Below, one piece after another: positions 25,934 through 33,837 of a stretch of DNA of 64,000 bases; position 1 is the stretch's first letter; each line of letters starts with the position of its first letter. Source of the DNA: Chloroflexota bacterium (GTDB taxonomy: Bacteria > Chloroflexota > Anaerolineae > DTLA01). The notes under the pieces were generated by a model. It was given only the letters and a program-made list of their open reading frames with translations. It ran no database searches and was not told where the DNA came from. The stretch is taken from positions 1 to 64,000 of the forward strand of contig JACIWU010000002.1 of NCBI GenBank assembly GCA_014360805.1, given 5' to 3'. The position numbers and the translations under genes were made by a program.

Positions 25934-26825
25934 TCTCCGGCTCCAACCACACGCCGAAAGCCTCCCACACGCGCCGCTGGATTTCGGCCATGAGGGTAGC
26001 CACATCGGCCGCGGTGGCCCCGCCGGTGTTGACGATGAAGTTGGCATGCTTGGGCGAGACCAGCGCGCCGCCCCGCCTCATCCCCTTGCAGCCGGCTGCT
26101 TCTATCAGGCGGCCGGCGGCGTCGCCCGGTGGGTTGCGGAAGACGCTGCCCGCGCTCCACGAGGTCAGCGGCTGGCGCGCCTTGCGTTGCGCCTGGAAGT
26201 CGGCCATGCGGCGGGCGATGTCCTCGGGCCGGCCTGGGGTAAGGGCCAGACGCACGCCGACGACGATTATACCTTCGGCCAGGGCGCGCGAGTGGCGGTA
26301 CGCGAAGTTCATCTCGGTGTTGGTCAGCGAGCAGGCTTCGCCCGACGGCAAGACGCAATCCACATCGCGCACGACCGCTGCGATGCTTGCGCCGAACGCG
26401 CCGGCGTTCATGGCGACGGCTCCGCCTGTGGAGCCGGGGATGCCGGCGGCGAACTCCAGTCCTGCCAGACCCGCCTCGGCCGCCTTGCGCGCCAGGGCCG
26501 GCAGGGGATAGCCCGCACCCGCTTCTACCGTCTGGCCCGATATGCGTAGCCAGGACCATGCTTTCCCCATGTGGATGACGAGGCCGTTGTAGCCCGCGTC
26601 GCCGACAAGGAGGTTCGTGCCCCTGCCGAGGACGAGCCAGGGGAGGCGCTCATCGGCGCAGAAGGCCAACAGTTGGCGGAGGGCCTCGGCCTCGGGCGGT
26701 GTGGCGAACAGCAGGGCCGGCCCGCCGATGCGGAACGATGTGTGCGCCGCCAGAGGCTCGCCAGTGGTGAGCCAGGCGGCGCGGAACAGGCGCAGCGCAC
26801 GGGCTTGCACCGACTCTGCGCTCAT
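25881..26825 (-). CDS. murB: UDP-N-acetylenolpyruvoylglucosamine reductase
   Basis: This 314-residue flavoenzyme reduces UDP-GlcNAc-enolpyruvate to UDP-MurNAc with NADPH in the cytoplasmic stage of peptidoglycan synthesis. It has the FAD-binding HTSFRIGGPA and LGRGTNLLVGD stretches, GIPGSTGGAVAMNAGAFG, and the catalytic serine region AGSVFRNP with the PKHANFIVN end typical of MurB. Its start overlaps the stop of the upstream stalk-protein gene as ATGA. The 3' end overlaps pgl by 53 bases. No other mur genes are in the window. Confidence 0.93.
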   Translation of the reverse strand: MSAESVQARALRLFRAAWLTTGEPLAAHTSFRIGGPALLFATPPEAEALRQLLAFCADERLPWLVLGRGTNLLVGDAGYNGLVIHMGKAWSWLRISGQTVEAGAGYPLPALARKAAEAGLAGLEFAAGIPGSTGGAVAMNAGAFGASIAAVVRDVDCVLPSGEACSLTNTEMNFAYRHSRALAEGIIVVGVRLALTPGRPEDIARRMADFQAQRKARQPLTSWSAGSVFRNPPGDAAGRLIEAAGCKGMRRGGALVSPKHANFIVNTGGATAADVATLMAEIQRRVWEAFGVWLEPEIKLVGEFDAPTPGARLA

Positions 26826-27409
26826 CGGGCTGTCCTGCGGCGGGCCAAGAAGGCCAGGCCGGCGGCGATGAGAGCCAACGCCACCGCTCCGGCCCCAAGG
26901 ATGACGACGCCAGACGCAGCCCCAGGCGCGGGCGTCGGCGTGGCTGTGGGCGCGGCGGTTGGCGGTACGGGTGTCGGCGTTGGCGTGTCGGTGGGCGTCG
27001 GCGGCTCCGGCGTGGGCGTGGGCGGCGCGGTAGGAGTGCCCGTCGGCGTGTCGGTCGGCGTGAAGGTGGGGGCGGGCGTTGGCGTGCGCGTGCGGGTGAA
27101 CGTGGCCGACGGCGCGGGCGTGTCCGTTGGCGCGGGAGTGTCGGTGGGCGGGGGCGGCGCGGGCGTGTCGGGCGGGCGCGTCGTCGGCGATGGCGGGAGG
27201 GGCGTCGGCGATGGCGGCTGCGGCGTGGCGGTGAACGTGGGCGACGGCGGGATGGGCGTGGGCGTGCTGGTGGGCGCGCGTGAGGGCGTGCGCGTGGGCA
27301 CCGTCTGGTTGAGCGCGTGCGTCCGACTCCACGCGCCCGGGACGGAAGCCCACAGCACGATCGTCATCATCGCAATGGCCAACTTCCATACGCTTGCGGT
27401 CGTCCTCAC
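26822..27409 (-). CDS. Thr/Pro-rich stalk protein with N-terminal signal and C-terminal membrane anchor
   Basis: This 195-residue protein has three parts. An N-terminal signal or anchor (about residues 8-28) comes first. About 130 residues made almost wholly of Thr and Pro follow (TPTP, PPTPTP and TDTPAP repeats), with no globular domain. A C-terminal membrane segment (about 168-190) ends in RRRTAR. It looks like an extended cell-wall spacer or glycosylation target. Its stop overlaps the murB start as ATGA, so it is co-translated with a peptidoglycan enzyme. The function is unknown. Confidence 0.7.
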   Translation of the reverse strand: MRTTASVWKLAIAMMTIVLWASVPGAWSRTHALNQTVPTRTPSRAPTSTPTPIPPSPTFTATPQPPSPTPLPPSPTTRPPDTPAPPPPTDTPAPTDTPAPSATFTRTRTPTPAPTFTPTDTPTGTPTAPPTPTPEPPTPTDTPTPTPVPPTAAPTATPTPAPGAASGVVILGAGAVALALIAAGLAFLARRRTAR

Positions 27410-27522
27410 CTCGCGGCCTCCCGGATGGAATCGCGTCGCGAAGAATTATACCGGGTGCGCCGTTGCGCGGCAAGTGGGGCGCGGAAGCGAACATTGCAGA
27501 AGGGTAGTTTTTCGCAATGGAT

Positions 27523-27563
27523 TTGACAATACAGACCGCTTCTGATATACTTACGTGTGCAAA
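27523..27563 (+). promoter_or_regulatory. Strong predicted promoter and possible operator of the ugp operon
   Basis: TTGACA (27523-27528), a 17-base spacer and TATACT (27546-27551) are near consensus. The 9-mer ACGTGTGCA (27553-27561) starts right after the -10 box, where a repressor would block initiation. The untranslated leader to the ugpA start is about 120 bases and contains a small inverted repeat, TGCAA-4-TTGCA (27653-27666), before the ribosome site. Confidence 0.75.
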
Positions 27564-27678
27564 GATACTCTAGTGGCAGGTTGTCCGGTGCCCACCCAGG
27601 GTCTTTGTGAGGGGCTGCGTCCTCGCCCTTTGCTTTCCGCTTTAACAGCAGTTGCAAATCCTTGCACAGGAGCGGCAC

Positions 27679-28611
27679 ATGGCAGTGCTCACGCGGACAC
27701 GTTCTAGTATCGCGCAAGCGCGAGCGAAGCAGCGACGCCGCGAAATCAAGCAGTGGATTACCGCGTTCCCTTATCTAGCGCCCTCGCTCGCCCTGTTCGT
27801 GATCTTCGTTTTCGCGCCGTTGGTGCGCACGGTTATTCTCAGCATGTATGCCACCAATCCCATCGGCCAGATGACCAAGTTCGTCGGGCTGAAGTGGTTC
27901 CAGCGGTTGGTGGAGTCGCCGGTGTACGCCAATAGCCTGCTGGTAACCCTGAAGTTTGTGGCCTATACCGTGCCGGGAGTGCTGCTACTGTCCCTGGCGC
28001 TGGCGACGCTTGGAAACCTGCGACTGAGGGGCATCTCGTTCTACCGCGTTGCCTTCGCCATCACCATCTCGGTGTCGGGCGCGACGGCAGCCCTTATCTT
28101 CATGTTCCTGTACCACCCGGTCATCGGCACCTTCAACTACGTCATGCAAATCATCGGCGTGGGCAAGATCCCATGGCTGACGGACACGCGCTGGGCGCTG
28201 ATTTCGGTGGCGATCCCGCGCATCTGGCTGCAGACAGGCTTCGCCACCGTCGTGCTGTTGGCGGGCATGCAGGGTATCTCCGAAGAACTGTACGAGGCCG
28301 CGAAGATTGACGGTGCGGGCTTCTGGCACAGTTGGCGCCATATCACGCTGCCGCTTATCTCGCCGAGCCTGTTCTTTCTCCTCGTCGTGACCACGCTCAA
28401 TGCGTTCCAGACGTTCACCGAGGTCAACGTGCTCACCGCCGGTGGGCCGGTGGATTCCACACAGGTGGTGGTGCACGAAATCTACCGCAGTTTCTACTTC
28501 AACGGTCAGTACGGCTACGCTTCGGCGCAGGCGCTGGTGTTGTTTGTGATCATCCTGATTCTGACCATCATCCAATTCGGCGTCATTGAGAAGAGGGTGC
28601 ACTACGCATGA
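27679..28611 (+). CDS. ugpA: Sugar/glycerol-3-phosphate ABC transporter permease (UgpA-like)
   Basis: This is a 310-residue inner-membrane permease of the MalF/UgpA type with six membrane segments after a short basic N-terminus. The EAA loop that contacts the ATPase is visible as EELYEAAKIDGAGFWHSWRH. The ATG at 27679 has AGGAG 6 bases upstream. It is first in an operon with ugpE, ugpB, a glycerophosphodiesterase and glycerol kinase, which supports glycerol-3-phosphate or glycerophosphodiesters as substrate. Permease sequence alone would also fit other sugars. Confidence 0.83.
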   Translation: MAVLTRTRSSIAQARAKQRRREIKQWITAFPYLAPSLALFVIFVFAPLVRTVILSMYATNPIGQMTKFVGLKWFQRLVESPVYANSLLVTLKFVAYTVPGVLLLSLALATLGNLRLRGISFYRVAFAITISVSGATAALIFMFLYHPVIGTFNYVMQIIGVGKIPWLTDTRWALISVAIPRIWLQTGFATVVLLAGMQGISEELYEAAKIDGAGFWHSWRHITLPLISPSLFFLLVVTTLNAFQTFTEVNVLTAGGPVDSTQVVVHEIYRSFYFNGQYGYASAQALVLFVIILILTIIQFGVIEKRVHYA

Positions 28612-29444
28612 GCAAGCACAAGTTTGCGCAGGTTCTCGGGAAGGTCGCCCTGTACCTGCTGCTCACCATCGCGGCCATCGCCATCCTGTTCCCGCTGTAC
28701 ACGGGGTTCGTTACGTCGCTGCTTAGCGCGAAAAACTTGGACACCTATCCGCCGAAACTGGTGCCGCTGGATTTCCAGTGGCAGAACTACAAAGAAGCGC
28801 TCCGAATGGCGCCGCTGCTGCGATTTGTTCTCAACAGTTTTATCCAGTCAGGCGGCGTGATGATCTCGCAACTGGTTCTGGCGAGTTTGGCGGCGTTCGC
28901 GTTCGCGTTCCTGCCGTTCAAGGGCAAGCAGTTCATGTTCATGGTGTTCCTTTCCACCATGATGATCCCGTGGGAAGCGACGATCATTCCGAACTACCTT
29001 TTCATCCAAAAGATCGGGTGGGACGATACGTACCTGGGGCTCATCGCGCCGTTCATGGCGACTGCGTTCGGCACGTTCCTGATTCGGCAGTTCTTCATGA
29101 GCCTGCCTAAGGATCTGTACGATGCGGCAATCATAGACGGGTGCAGCAACCTGCGCTACCTGCTCACCATCGCTGCGCCGCTGGCCCGCCCAGCGTTGGG
29201 CACGCTGGCGGTGTACAGTTTCCTTCAGACCTACAATCAGTACTTCTGGCCTCTGCTCATCACCAACAGCACCAACATGCGCACGGTGCAGATTGGCATC
29301 AAGATGCTGCAGGAGTTTGAGCGCGAGGCCTGGAATGTGGTGATGGCCGGCGTGGTGATCGTGATGATCCCGACGCTGGTCTTGTTTGTCCTCGCCAACC
29401 GGCAACTTATCCGCGGCCTGACTGCCGGTGCCCTGAAAGGCTAG
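28608..29444 (+). CDS. ugpE: Sugar/glycerol-3-phosphate ABC transporter permease (UgpE-like)
   Basis: This is the second permease of the importer, 278 residues with six membrane segments and the MalG-type EAA loop PKDLYDAAIIDGCSNLRYL. The start overlaps the ugpA stop as ATGA, as expected for equimolar subunits of one complex. No ATPase gene accompanies the pair. Confidence 0.83.
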   Translation: MSKHKFAQVLGKVALYLLLTIAAIAILFPLYTGFVTSLLSAKNLDTYPPKLVPLDFQWQNYKEALRMAPLLRFVLNSFIQSGGVMISQLVLASLAAFAFAFLPFKGKQFMFMVFLSTMMIPWEATIIPNYLFIQKIGWDDTYLGLIAPFMATAFGTFLIRQFFMSLPKDLYDAAIIDGCSNLRYLLTIAAPLARPALGTLAVYSFLQTYNQYFWPLLITNSTNMRTVQIGIKMLQEFEREAWNVVMAGVVIVMIPTLVLFVLANRQLIRGLTAGALKG

Positions 29445-29510
29445 AGCATTGCTACCCCGCGTGGCGCTGTCGTCGTTGCTTCGTCATGGTCTTGTGAACG
29501 TGTGCACAGG

Positions 29511-29570
29511 AAGGAGGTGATGCGGACGGGAGAAGGATGTATCGGTTTGGAGTTCCACAAGGAGACATGA
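29511..29570 (+). promoter_or_regulatory. Full-length Shine-Dalgarno site and 16-codon upstream ORF before ugpB
   Basis: AAGGAGGTGAT (29511-29521) is complementary to 11 bases of the usual 16S rRNA 3' end. It runs into a short frame, ATG at 29520 to TGA at 29568-29570 (16 codons). That stop overlaps an ATG in the ugpB frame. The spacing to the first ATG is too short for efficient use, so it may act as a ribosome standby site or leader. Confidence 0.35.
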
Positions 29571-29602
29571 CAAAACTATTCGTTACGAAAAGGAGAAGGA
29601 CA

Positions 29603-31036
29603 ATGAAACGAACGCTCTTCGCTGTTGTGGCTGTGGTGCTTGTTGCCACCATGGTGCTGACGGCGTGCGGTCCCAAGGCGACGCCTGAGCCGACGAAGCC
29701 GCCCGCTCAGCCGACGACCCCTGCGGCTCAGCCTACGACGCCGCCAGCCCAGCCGACGACCCCTCCGGCGCCAAAGGAGCCTGTGAAGATTGACTTCTGG
29801 TACGCCATGAGCGGCAGGGGAGGCGACGCCATTCAAGAGCTGGTCAAGCGCTTCAACGAGTCCCAGAACGAGGTCTTTGTTACCGCTACATATCAGGGTT
29901 CCTACGACGATGCTATCACCAAGTTGAAAGCCGGTCTGCAGTCCAAGGACGTGCCCGCGGTCGTGCAAATCTACGATATTGGGCTGCGCTTGCTTATTGA
30001 CCTGAACGTCGTCAAGCCGGTGCAGGACTTCATTGACGCCGAGAATTTTGACGTGAGCGACATTGAGCCGGCCGTGCGTAACTATTATACCGTGGATGGC
30101 CGGCTGTGGCCCATGCCGTTCAATACGTCCAACCCGGTCTTGTACTACAACAAGACGATGTTCAAGGAGGCCGGCCTGGATCCTGAGAAGGCTCCGCGCA
30201 CCTGGGCCGAGGTTACCGAGGCCGCCCGCAAACTCACCAAAAAGGACGCATCGGGCAACACTGTCCAGTATGGCTGCGCCTTTGCACTGTACGGTTGGTT
30301 TGTGGAGCAGTTCATCGCCGTACAGGGCGGCTACTACGTGAACAACGAGAATGGCCGCGCCGCTCGCGCCACCGAGGCGACTTTCAACGGCCCGGAAGGG
30401 GTGAAGTTGCTGGAATGGTGGAAGAGCATGATTGACGAGGGCATTTGCGCCAACCTGGGCCGCAAGACCGCCGACACCAAGAAGGCGTTTGACTCGGGCG
30501 TGGTGGCGATGACCTTGGACTCCACCGCTGGCCTCCGCGACCGTGTGGATGCCGCCGAGGGCAAGTTTGAACTGGGCGTTGGGTTCCTGCCGCGCTCCAG
30601 CGAAGAGGATTTCAAGAAATCCGGGACCATCATCGGCGGCGCCGCCCTGTACATCCTGAACCTGAGGCCGCCTCAGGAACAGGAAGCCGCGTGGAAGTTC
30701 ATCAAGTTCATGGTCAGCGCCGACTCGCAGGCCTTCTGGCACATCAACACCGGGTACTACCCCATCAACTCCAAGGGATACAACCACCCAGATGACATCG
30801 CCTGGCGGCAGAAATACCCGCAGTTCCAGGTGGCCATTGACCAACTGCATGCTGCGCCCATCAACAGCTACACCGCGGGTGGCCTGATCGGCGTCTTTCC
30901 TGAGGCGCGCCAGACCGTGGAAGCCGCGCTGGAGGAATGCTTCTCCGGCCAGGCGACCGCGAAGGAAGCCCTGGACAAGGCCGCGGCCAAGGTTACCCAG
31001 GCGATCAAGGACTACAACGACACCGTAGCGCCGTAA
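29603..31036 (+). CDS. ugpB: Extracellular substrate-binding lipoprotein (UgpB-like)
   Basis: This 477-residue lipoprotein has a signal peptide ending in the lipobox VLTAC (Cys22) and a Pro/Thr-rich linker of AQPTTP repeats. The family 1 extracellular solute-binding fold follows, with KIDFWYAMSGRGGDAIQELVKRFNESQ, the usual opening of UgpB-like proteins, and YNKTMFKEAGLDP. It should capture the substrate outside the membrane for the UgpA/E permease. The ATG at 29603 was chosen for its signal peptide and the AGGAGAAGGA just upstream; an in-frame ATG at 29567 is possible. Confidence 0.87.
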   Translation: MKRTLFAVVAVVLVATMVLTACGPKATPEPTKPPAQPTTPAAQPTTPPAQPTTPPAPKEPVKIDFWYAMSGRGGDAIQELVKRFNESQNEVFVTATYQGSYDDAITKLKAGLQSKDVPAVVQIYDIGLRLLIDLNVVKPVQDFIDAENFDVSDIEPAVRNYYTVDGRLWPMPFNTSNPVLYYNKTMFKEAGLDPEKAPRTWAEVTEAARKLTKKDASGNTVQYGCAFALYGWFVEQFIAVQGGYYVNNENGRAARATEATFNGPEGVKLLEWWKSMIDEGICANLGRKTADTKKAFDSGVVAMTLDSTAGLRDRVDAAEGKFELGVGFLPRSSEEDFKKSGTIIGGAALYILNLRPPQEQEAAWKFIKFMVSADSQAFWHINTGYYPINSKGYNHPDDIAWRQKYPQFQVAIDQLHAAPINSYTAGGLIGVFPEARQTVEAALEECFSGQATAKEALDKAAAKVTQAIKDYNDTVAP

Positions 31037-31073
31037 CGCCTCTCACCCACAGAGCGTTCTGTGGATGACACCG

Positions 31074-31108
31074 TTTGGACTGCTGGAGCGCCGCTTCAGC
31101 AGTCCAAA
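31074..31108 (+). terminator. Hairpin between ugpB and gdpD
   Basis: TTTGGACTGCTG (31074-31085) and CAGCAGTCCAAA (31097-31108) form a perfect 12-bp stem with an 11-base loop. There is no real T-run, so it may be a partial terminator or an RNA-stabilising end that raises ugpB mRNA above the downstream genes. Confidence 0.6.
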
Positions 31109-31177
31109 CTTCTTGTAGAGTTTGTCATTGTCTGCTATCATTGCTCCGCGCTGGGGCTATACATTGGAGGACGACCG

Positions 31178-32122
31178 ATGACCACAATTCGCAGAGTATC
31201 CTCGCTCATCACCCTGCTCGTGGCCGCTGCTGTGCTGTGCCAGGCGCTGACTGCCTGTGCCGCGCAGCCTACAGCAGCGCTGACGGCTATGCCAACCGCG
31301 CCGATTCCGACGGAAGCGCCTTCCCCAACTTTGGCTCCCTCGCCCACGGCCCCCGCCTGGCCCCATATCCTGGTCGTGGCGCATAGGGGCGGCGCGGCGC
31401 TCGCTCCGGAGAACACGCTGGGCGCCTTCGCCAACGCGCTCAACATCGGCGTGGATATGGTGGAGTGCGACGTGCACTTGTCCAAGGACGGCGAACTTGT
31501 CGTGATGCATGACCCCGACCTGGCGCGCACCACCGACGGCAAGGGGTTCATCTATCAGATGAACTTCGCGGACATTCGCAAGTTCAACGCGGCGGCGAAG
31601 TTCAAGGGCGCTCCCTGGCCCGCCGAACCCGTACCCACATTGGGCGAAGTGCTGGATTTGGTCAAGGGCAAGGCCCAGGTGCAGATAGAGATCAAGGTGG
31701 AGAAGATCTTCGGTCGCTATCCCGGCATTGAGCAGAAGGTAGTTGACGCAGTCAAGGCCCGCGATATGGTAGACGATGTGATTATTATCTCGTTTGATTT
31801 TCCCACCATCGTGGAAGTGAAGAAGATTGACCCGCGCTTCAAGACCGGCGCGTTGCTGAGCAACACGACGCTATCGCTGAACGCCGCCAAGCCCCACGAG
31901 CAGTTTGTGGCCGATGTCATCGCGCAGACGGGCGCGGACTATATCATGCCGTCGTCGGCAGGCGTGTCCGACTTGCTTGTGAACGCCGTGCACGCGCGCG
32001 GCCTCAAGATCGGTGTGTGGACGGTGAACAGCCCGGGGGAAATGCGCCGTATGGCCGAGTGGGGCGTGGACGCGATTACGACAAACGACCCAATTGAACT
32101 CAAGAAGGTCTTAGGCAAGTGA
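31178..32122 (+). CDS. Glycerophosphodiester phosphodiesterase lipoprotein
   Basis: This 314-residue lipoprotein (lipobox LTAC, Cys27, then a Pro/Thr-rich linker) carries a GDPD TIM-barrel domain. Motifs are VAHRGGAALAPENTLGAF, ECDVHLSKDGELVVMHD and, near the end, GVDAITTNDP. The enzyme splits glycerophosphodiesters such as glycerophosphocholine into an alcohol and glycerol-3-phosphate. The lipid anchor places it outside the membrane, so it could feed glycerol-3-phosphate to the neighbouring Ugp importer. In E. coli the counterpart UgpQ is cytoplasmic. GGAGG at 31166-31170 supports the ATG at 31178. Confidence 0.9.
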   Translation: MTTIRRVSSLITLLVAAAVLCQALTACAAQPTAALTAMPTAPIPTEAPSPTLAPSPTAPAWPHILVVAHRGGAALAPENTLGAFANALNIGVDMVECDVHLSKDGELVVMHDPDLARTTDGKGFIYQMNFADIRKFNAAAKFKGAPWPAEPVPTLGEVLDLVKGKAQVQIEIKVEKIFGRYPGIEQKVVDAVKARDMVDDVIIISFDFPTIVEVKKIDPRFKTGALLSNTTLSLNAAKPHEQFVADVIAQTGADYIMPSSAGVSDLLVNAVHARGLKIGVWTVNSPGEMRRMAEWGVDAITTNDPIELKKVLGK

Positions 32123-32131
32123 GGGAGGACT

Positions 32132-33646
32132 ATGGCTGCAAAGTACGTCGCTGCGATTGACCAGGGCACAACCAGCACCCGCTTCATGATCTTTGACCGC
32201 GAGGGCAGGGTCATCAGCGTGCACCAACTGGAGCACCGACAGATTTACCCGCAGGCCGGTTGGGTGGAGCACGACCCGCTGGAAGTCTGGGAGCGCACGC
32301 AGCAGGTGATCCAGGGCGCGCTGGACAAGGCGCGCGTGGCCCCCCGCGACCTGGCTGCCATCGGCGTAACCAACCAGCGTGAGACGACCGTGGTCTGGGA
32401 TCGCAAGACCGGCAGGCCCTACTACAACGCCATTGTGTGGCAATGCACCCGCACCAAGGACATCTGCGATGCCCTCGCAAAGGACGGCGGGCAGGACCGC
32501 TTCCGCGACAAGACGGGCCTGCCTCTGGCGACCTACTTCTCGGGGCCGAAGATTCGGTGGATTCTGGACAACGTGCCCGGAGTCCGCGCCGCCGCCGAGC
32601 GCGGCGATGCCCTGTTCGGCAACATGGACACGTGGATCATCTGGAACCTGACGGGCGGGCCCCATGGCGGCGCCCACGTAACCGACGTCTCCAACGCCAG
32701 CCGCACCATGCTCATGAACCTGCGCGCGCTGGATTGGGACGACGAGATTCTGGAGGTCATGGGCATTCCCCGCGCGATGTTGCCCCGCATCCGTCCATCC
32801 AGCGACCCCGCGCTGTACGGGACGACACTGACGGATGGGCCTCTGGGCGCGGCAGTGCCGGTGTGCGGCGACCTGGGCGACCAGCAGGCGGCCCTGGTGG
32901 GCCAGACGTGCTTCAGCCCGGGCGAGGCCAAGAACACCTACGGCACCGGCTGTTTCATGCTCCTCAACACCGGCACGGAACCGGTGCCCAGCGCCAGCGG
33001 CCTACTGACGACGCTGGGGTACAAAATGGGCGACGCACCCGCCGTGTATTGCCTGGAAGGCTCCATCGCCATCACGGGCGCGCTGGTGCAGTGGCTGCGC
33101 GACAACCTGCGCTTCTTTGATTTCGCCAAGCATGTGGAGGACTACGCCCGACAGGTGCAGGACAGCGGCGGCGTGTACATCGTCCCTGCTTTCTCTGGGC
33201 TGTTTGCCCCGTATTGGCGCAGCGATGCTCGCGGGGTCATCGTGGGCCTGACGCGCTACGTGAACAAGTCGCACCTGTGCCGCGCCGCGCTGGAAGCGAC
33301 TGCTTACCAGACCCGCGAGGTGCTGGATGCCATGGAGAAGGATTCGGGGGTGAAACTGGCGGCGCTCAAGGTGGACGGCGGCATGGTGCAAAACGAACTG
33401 CTGATGCAGTTCCAGGCCGATATCCTGGGCGTGCCGGTCGTGCGCCCCAAGGTGGCCGAGACTACGTCGCTGGGCGCGGCCTACGCGGCAGGGCTGGCTG
33501 TCGGGTTCTGGGGCGGCCTGGACGACCTGCGCAAGAACTGGGGCGTGGACAAGATCTGGGAGCCGCACATGGATGCCGAGACCCGCGCCCGCCTCTACAA
33601 GGGCTGGCTGAAGGCGGTAGAGCGGACGCTGGGTTGGGTGGAGTAG
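32132..33646 (+). CDS. glpK: Glycerol kinase
   Basis: This 504-residue FGGY-family kinase converts glycerol and ATP to glycerol-3-phosphate. It opens with the phosphate-binding [19 protein letters not shown] and has [50 protein letters not shown], and the second signature region [20 protein letters not shown]. Length and motifs are complete. It begins 9 bases after the GDPD gene. Glycerol from outside and from phosphodiesters would both end as glycerol-3-phosphate for GlpD or lipid synthesis. Confidence 0.95.
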   Translation: MAAKYVAAIDQGTTSTRFMIFDREGRVISVHQLEHRQIYPQAGWVEHDPLEVWERTQQVIQGALDKARVAPRDLAAIGVTNQRETTVVWDRKTGRPYYNAIVWQCTRTKDICDALAKDGGQDRFRDKTGLPLATYFSGPKIRWILDNVPGVRAAAERGDALFGNMDTWIIWNLTGGPHGGAHVTDVSNASRTMLMNLRALDWDDEILEVMGIPRAMLPRIRPSSDPALYGTTLTDGPLGAAVPVCGDLGDQQAALVGQTCFSPGEAKNTYGTGCFMLLNTGTEPVPSASGLLTTLGYKMGDAPAVYCLEGSIAITGALVQWLRDNLRFFDFAKHVEDYARQVQDSGGVYIVPAFSGLFAPYWRSDARGVIVGLTRYVNKSHLCRAALEATAYQTREVLDAMEKDSGVKLAALKVDGGMVQNELLMQFQADILGVPVVRPKVAETTSLGAAYAAGLAVGFWGGLDDLRKNWGVDKIWEPHMDAETRARLYKGWLKAVERTLGWVE

Positions 33647-33717
33647 GGCGGTTGGCAGGGGCGACGCCGCTTGTCCCCATCCGTCATTGCGAGCGAGGCG
33701 AATCAACCCCCATCCAT

Positions 33718-33747
33718 AACCGCGAACAACACGAATCCACGCGAATG
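33718..33747. repeat. Dispersed CGCGAAT repeat (copy C)
   Basis: AACCGCGAACAACACGAATC and CACGCGAATG, nearly the same as copy B at 16622-16650. Confidence 0.6.
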
Positions 33748-33755
33748 TGGAACGT

Positions 33756-33825
33756 GCGACGCTCTTCCGGACGTGCGGCGCACCTGTGCCATGCCGCGAC
33801 CAACAGGGTTTGGAACCGAGTCTGC
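33756..33825. repeat. 71-bp dispersed repeat (copy 2)
   Basis: It matches 23486-23556 over its length, with the last 26 bases almost identical. It follows a CGCGAAT repeat directly and runs nearly to the end of the convergent MBL gene. Confidence 0.6.
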
Positions 33826-33837
33826 GGCTGGTCGGTG

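Noticed and set aside
26571-27545. Glycine/valine-rich plus-strand frame opposite the stalk protein
   Set aside because: It is the complement of the Thr/Pro repeats; the minus-strand frame has signal and anchor segments and an ATGA overlap with murB.
27653-27666. TGCAA-4-TTGCA inverted repeat as a riboswitch element in the ugpA leader
   Set aside because: The stem is only 5 bp and no known riboswitch core could be recognised around it.
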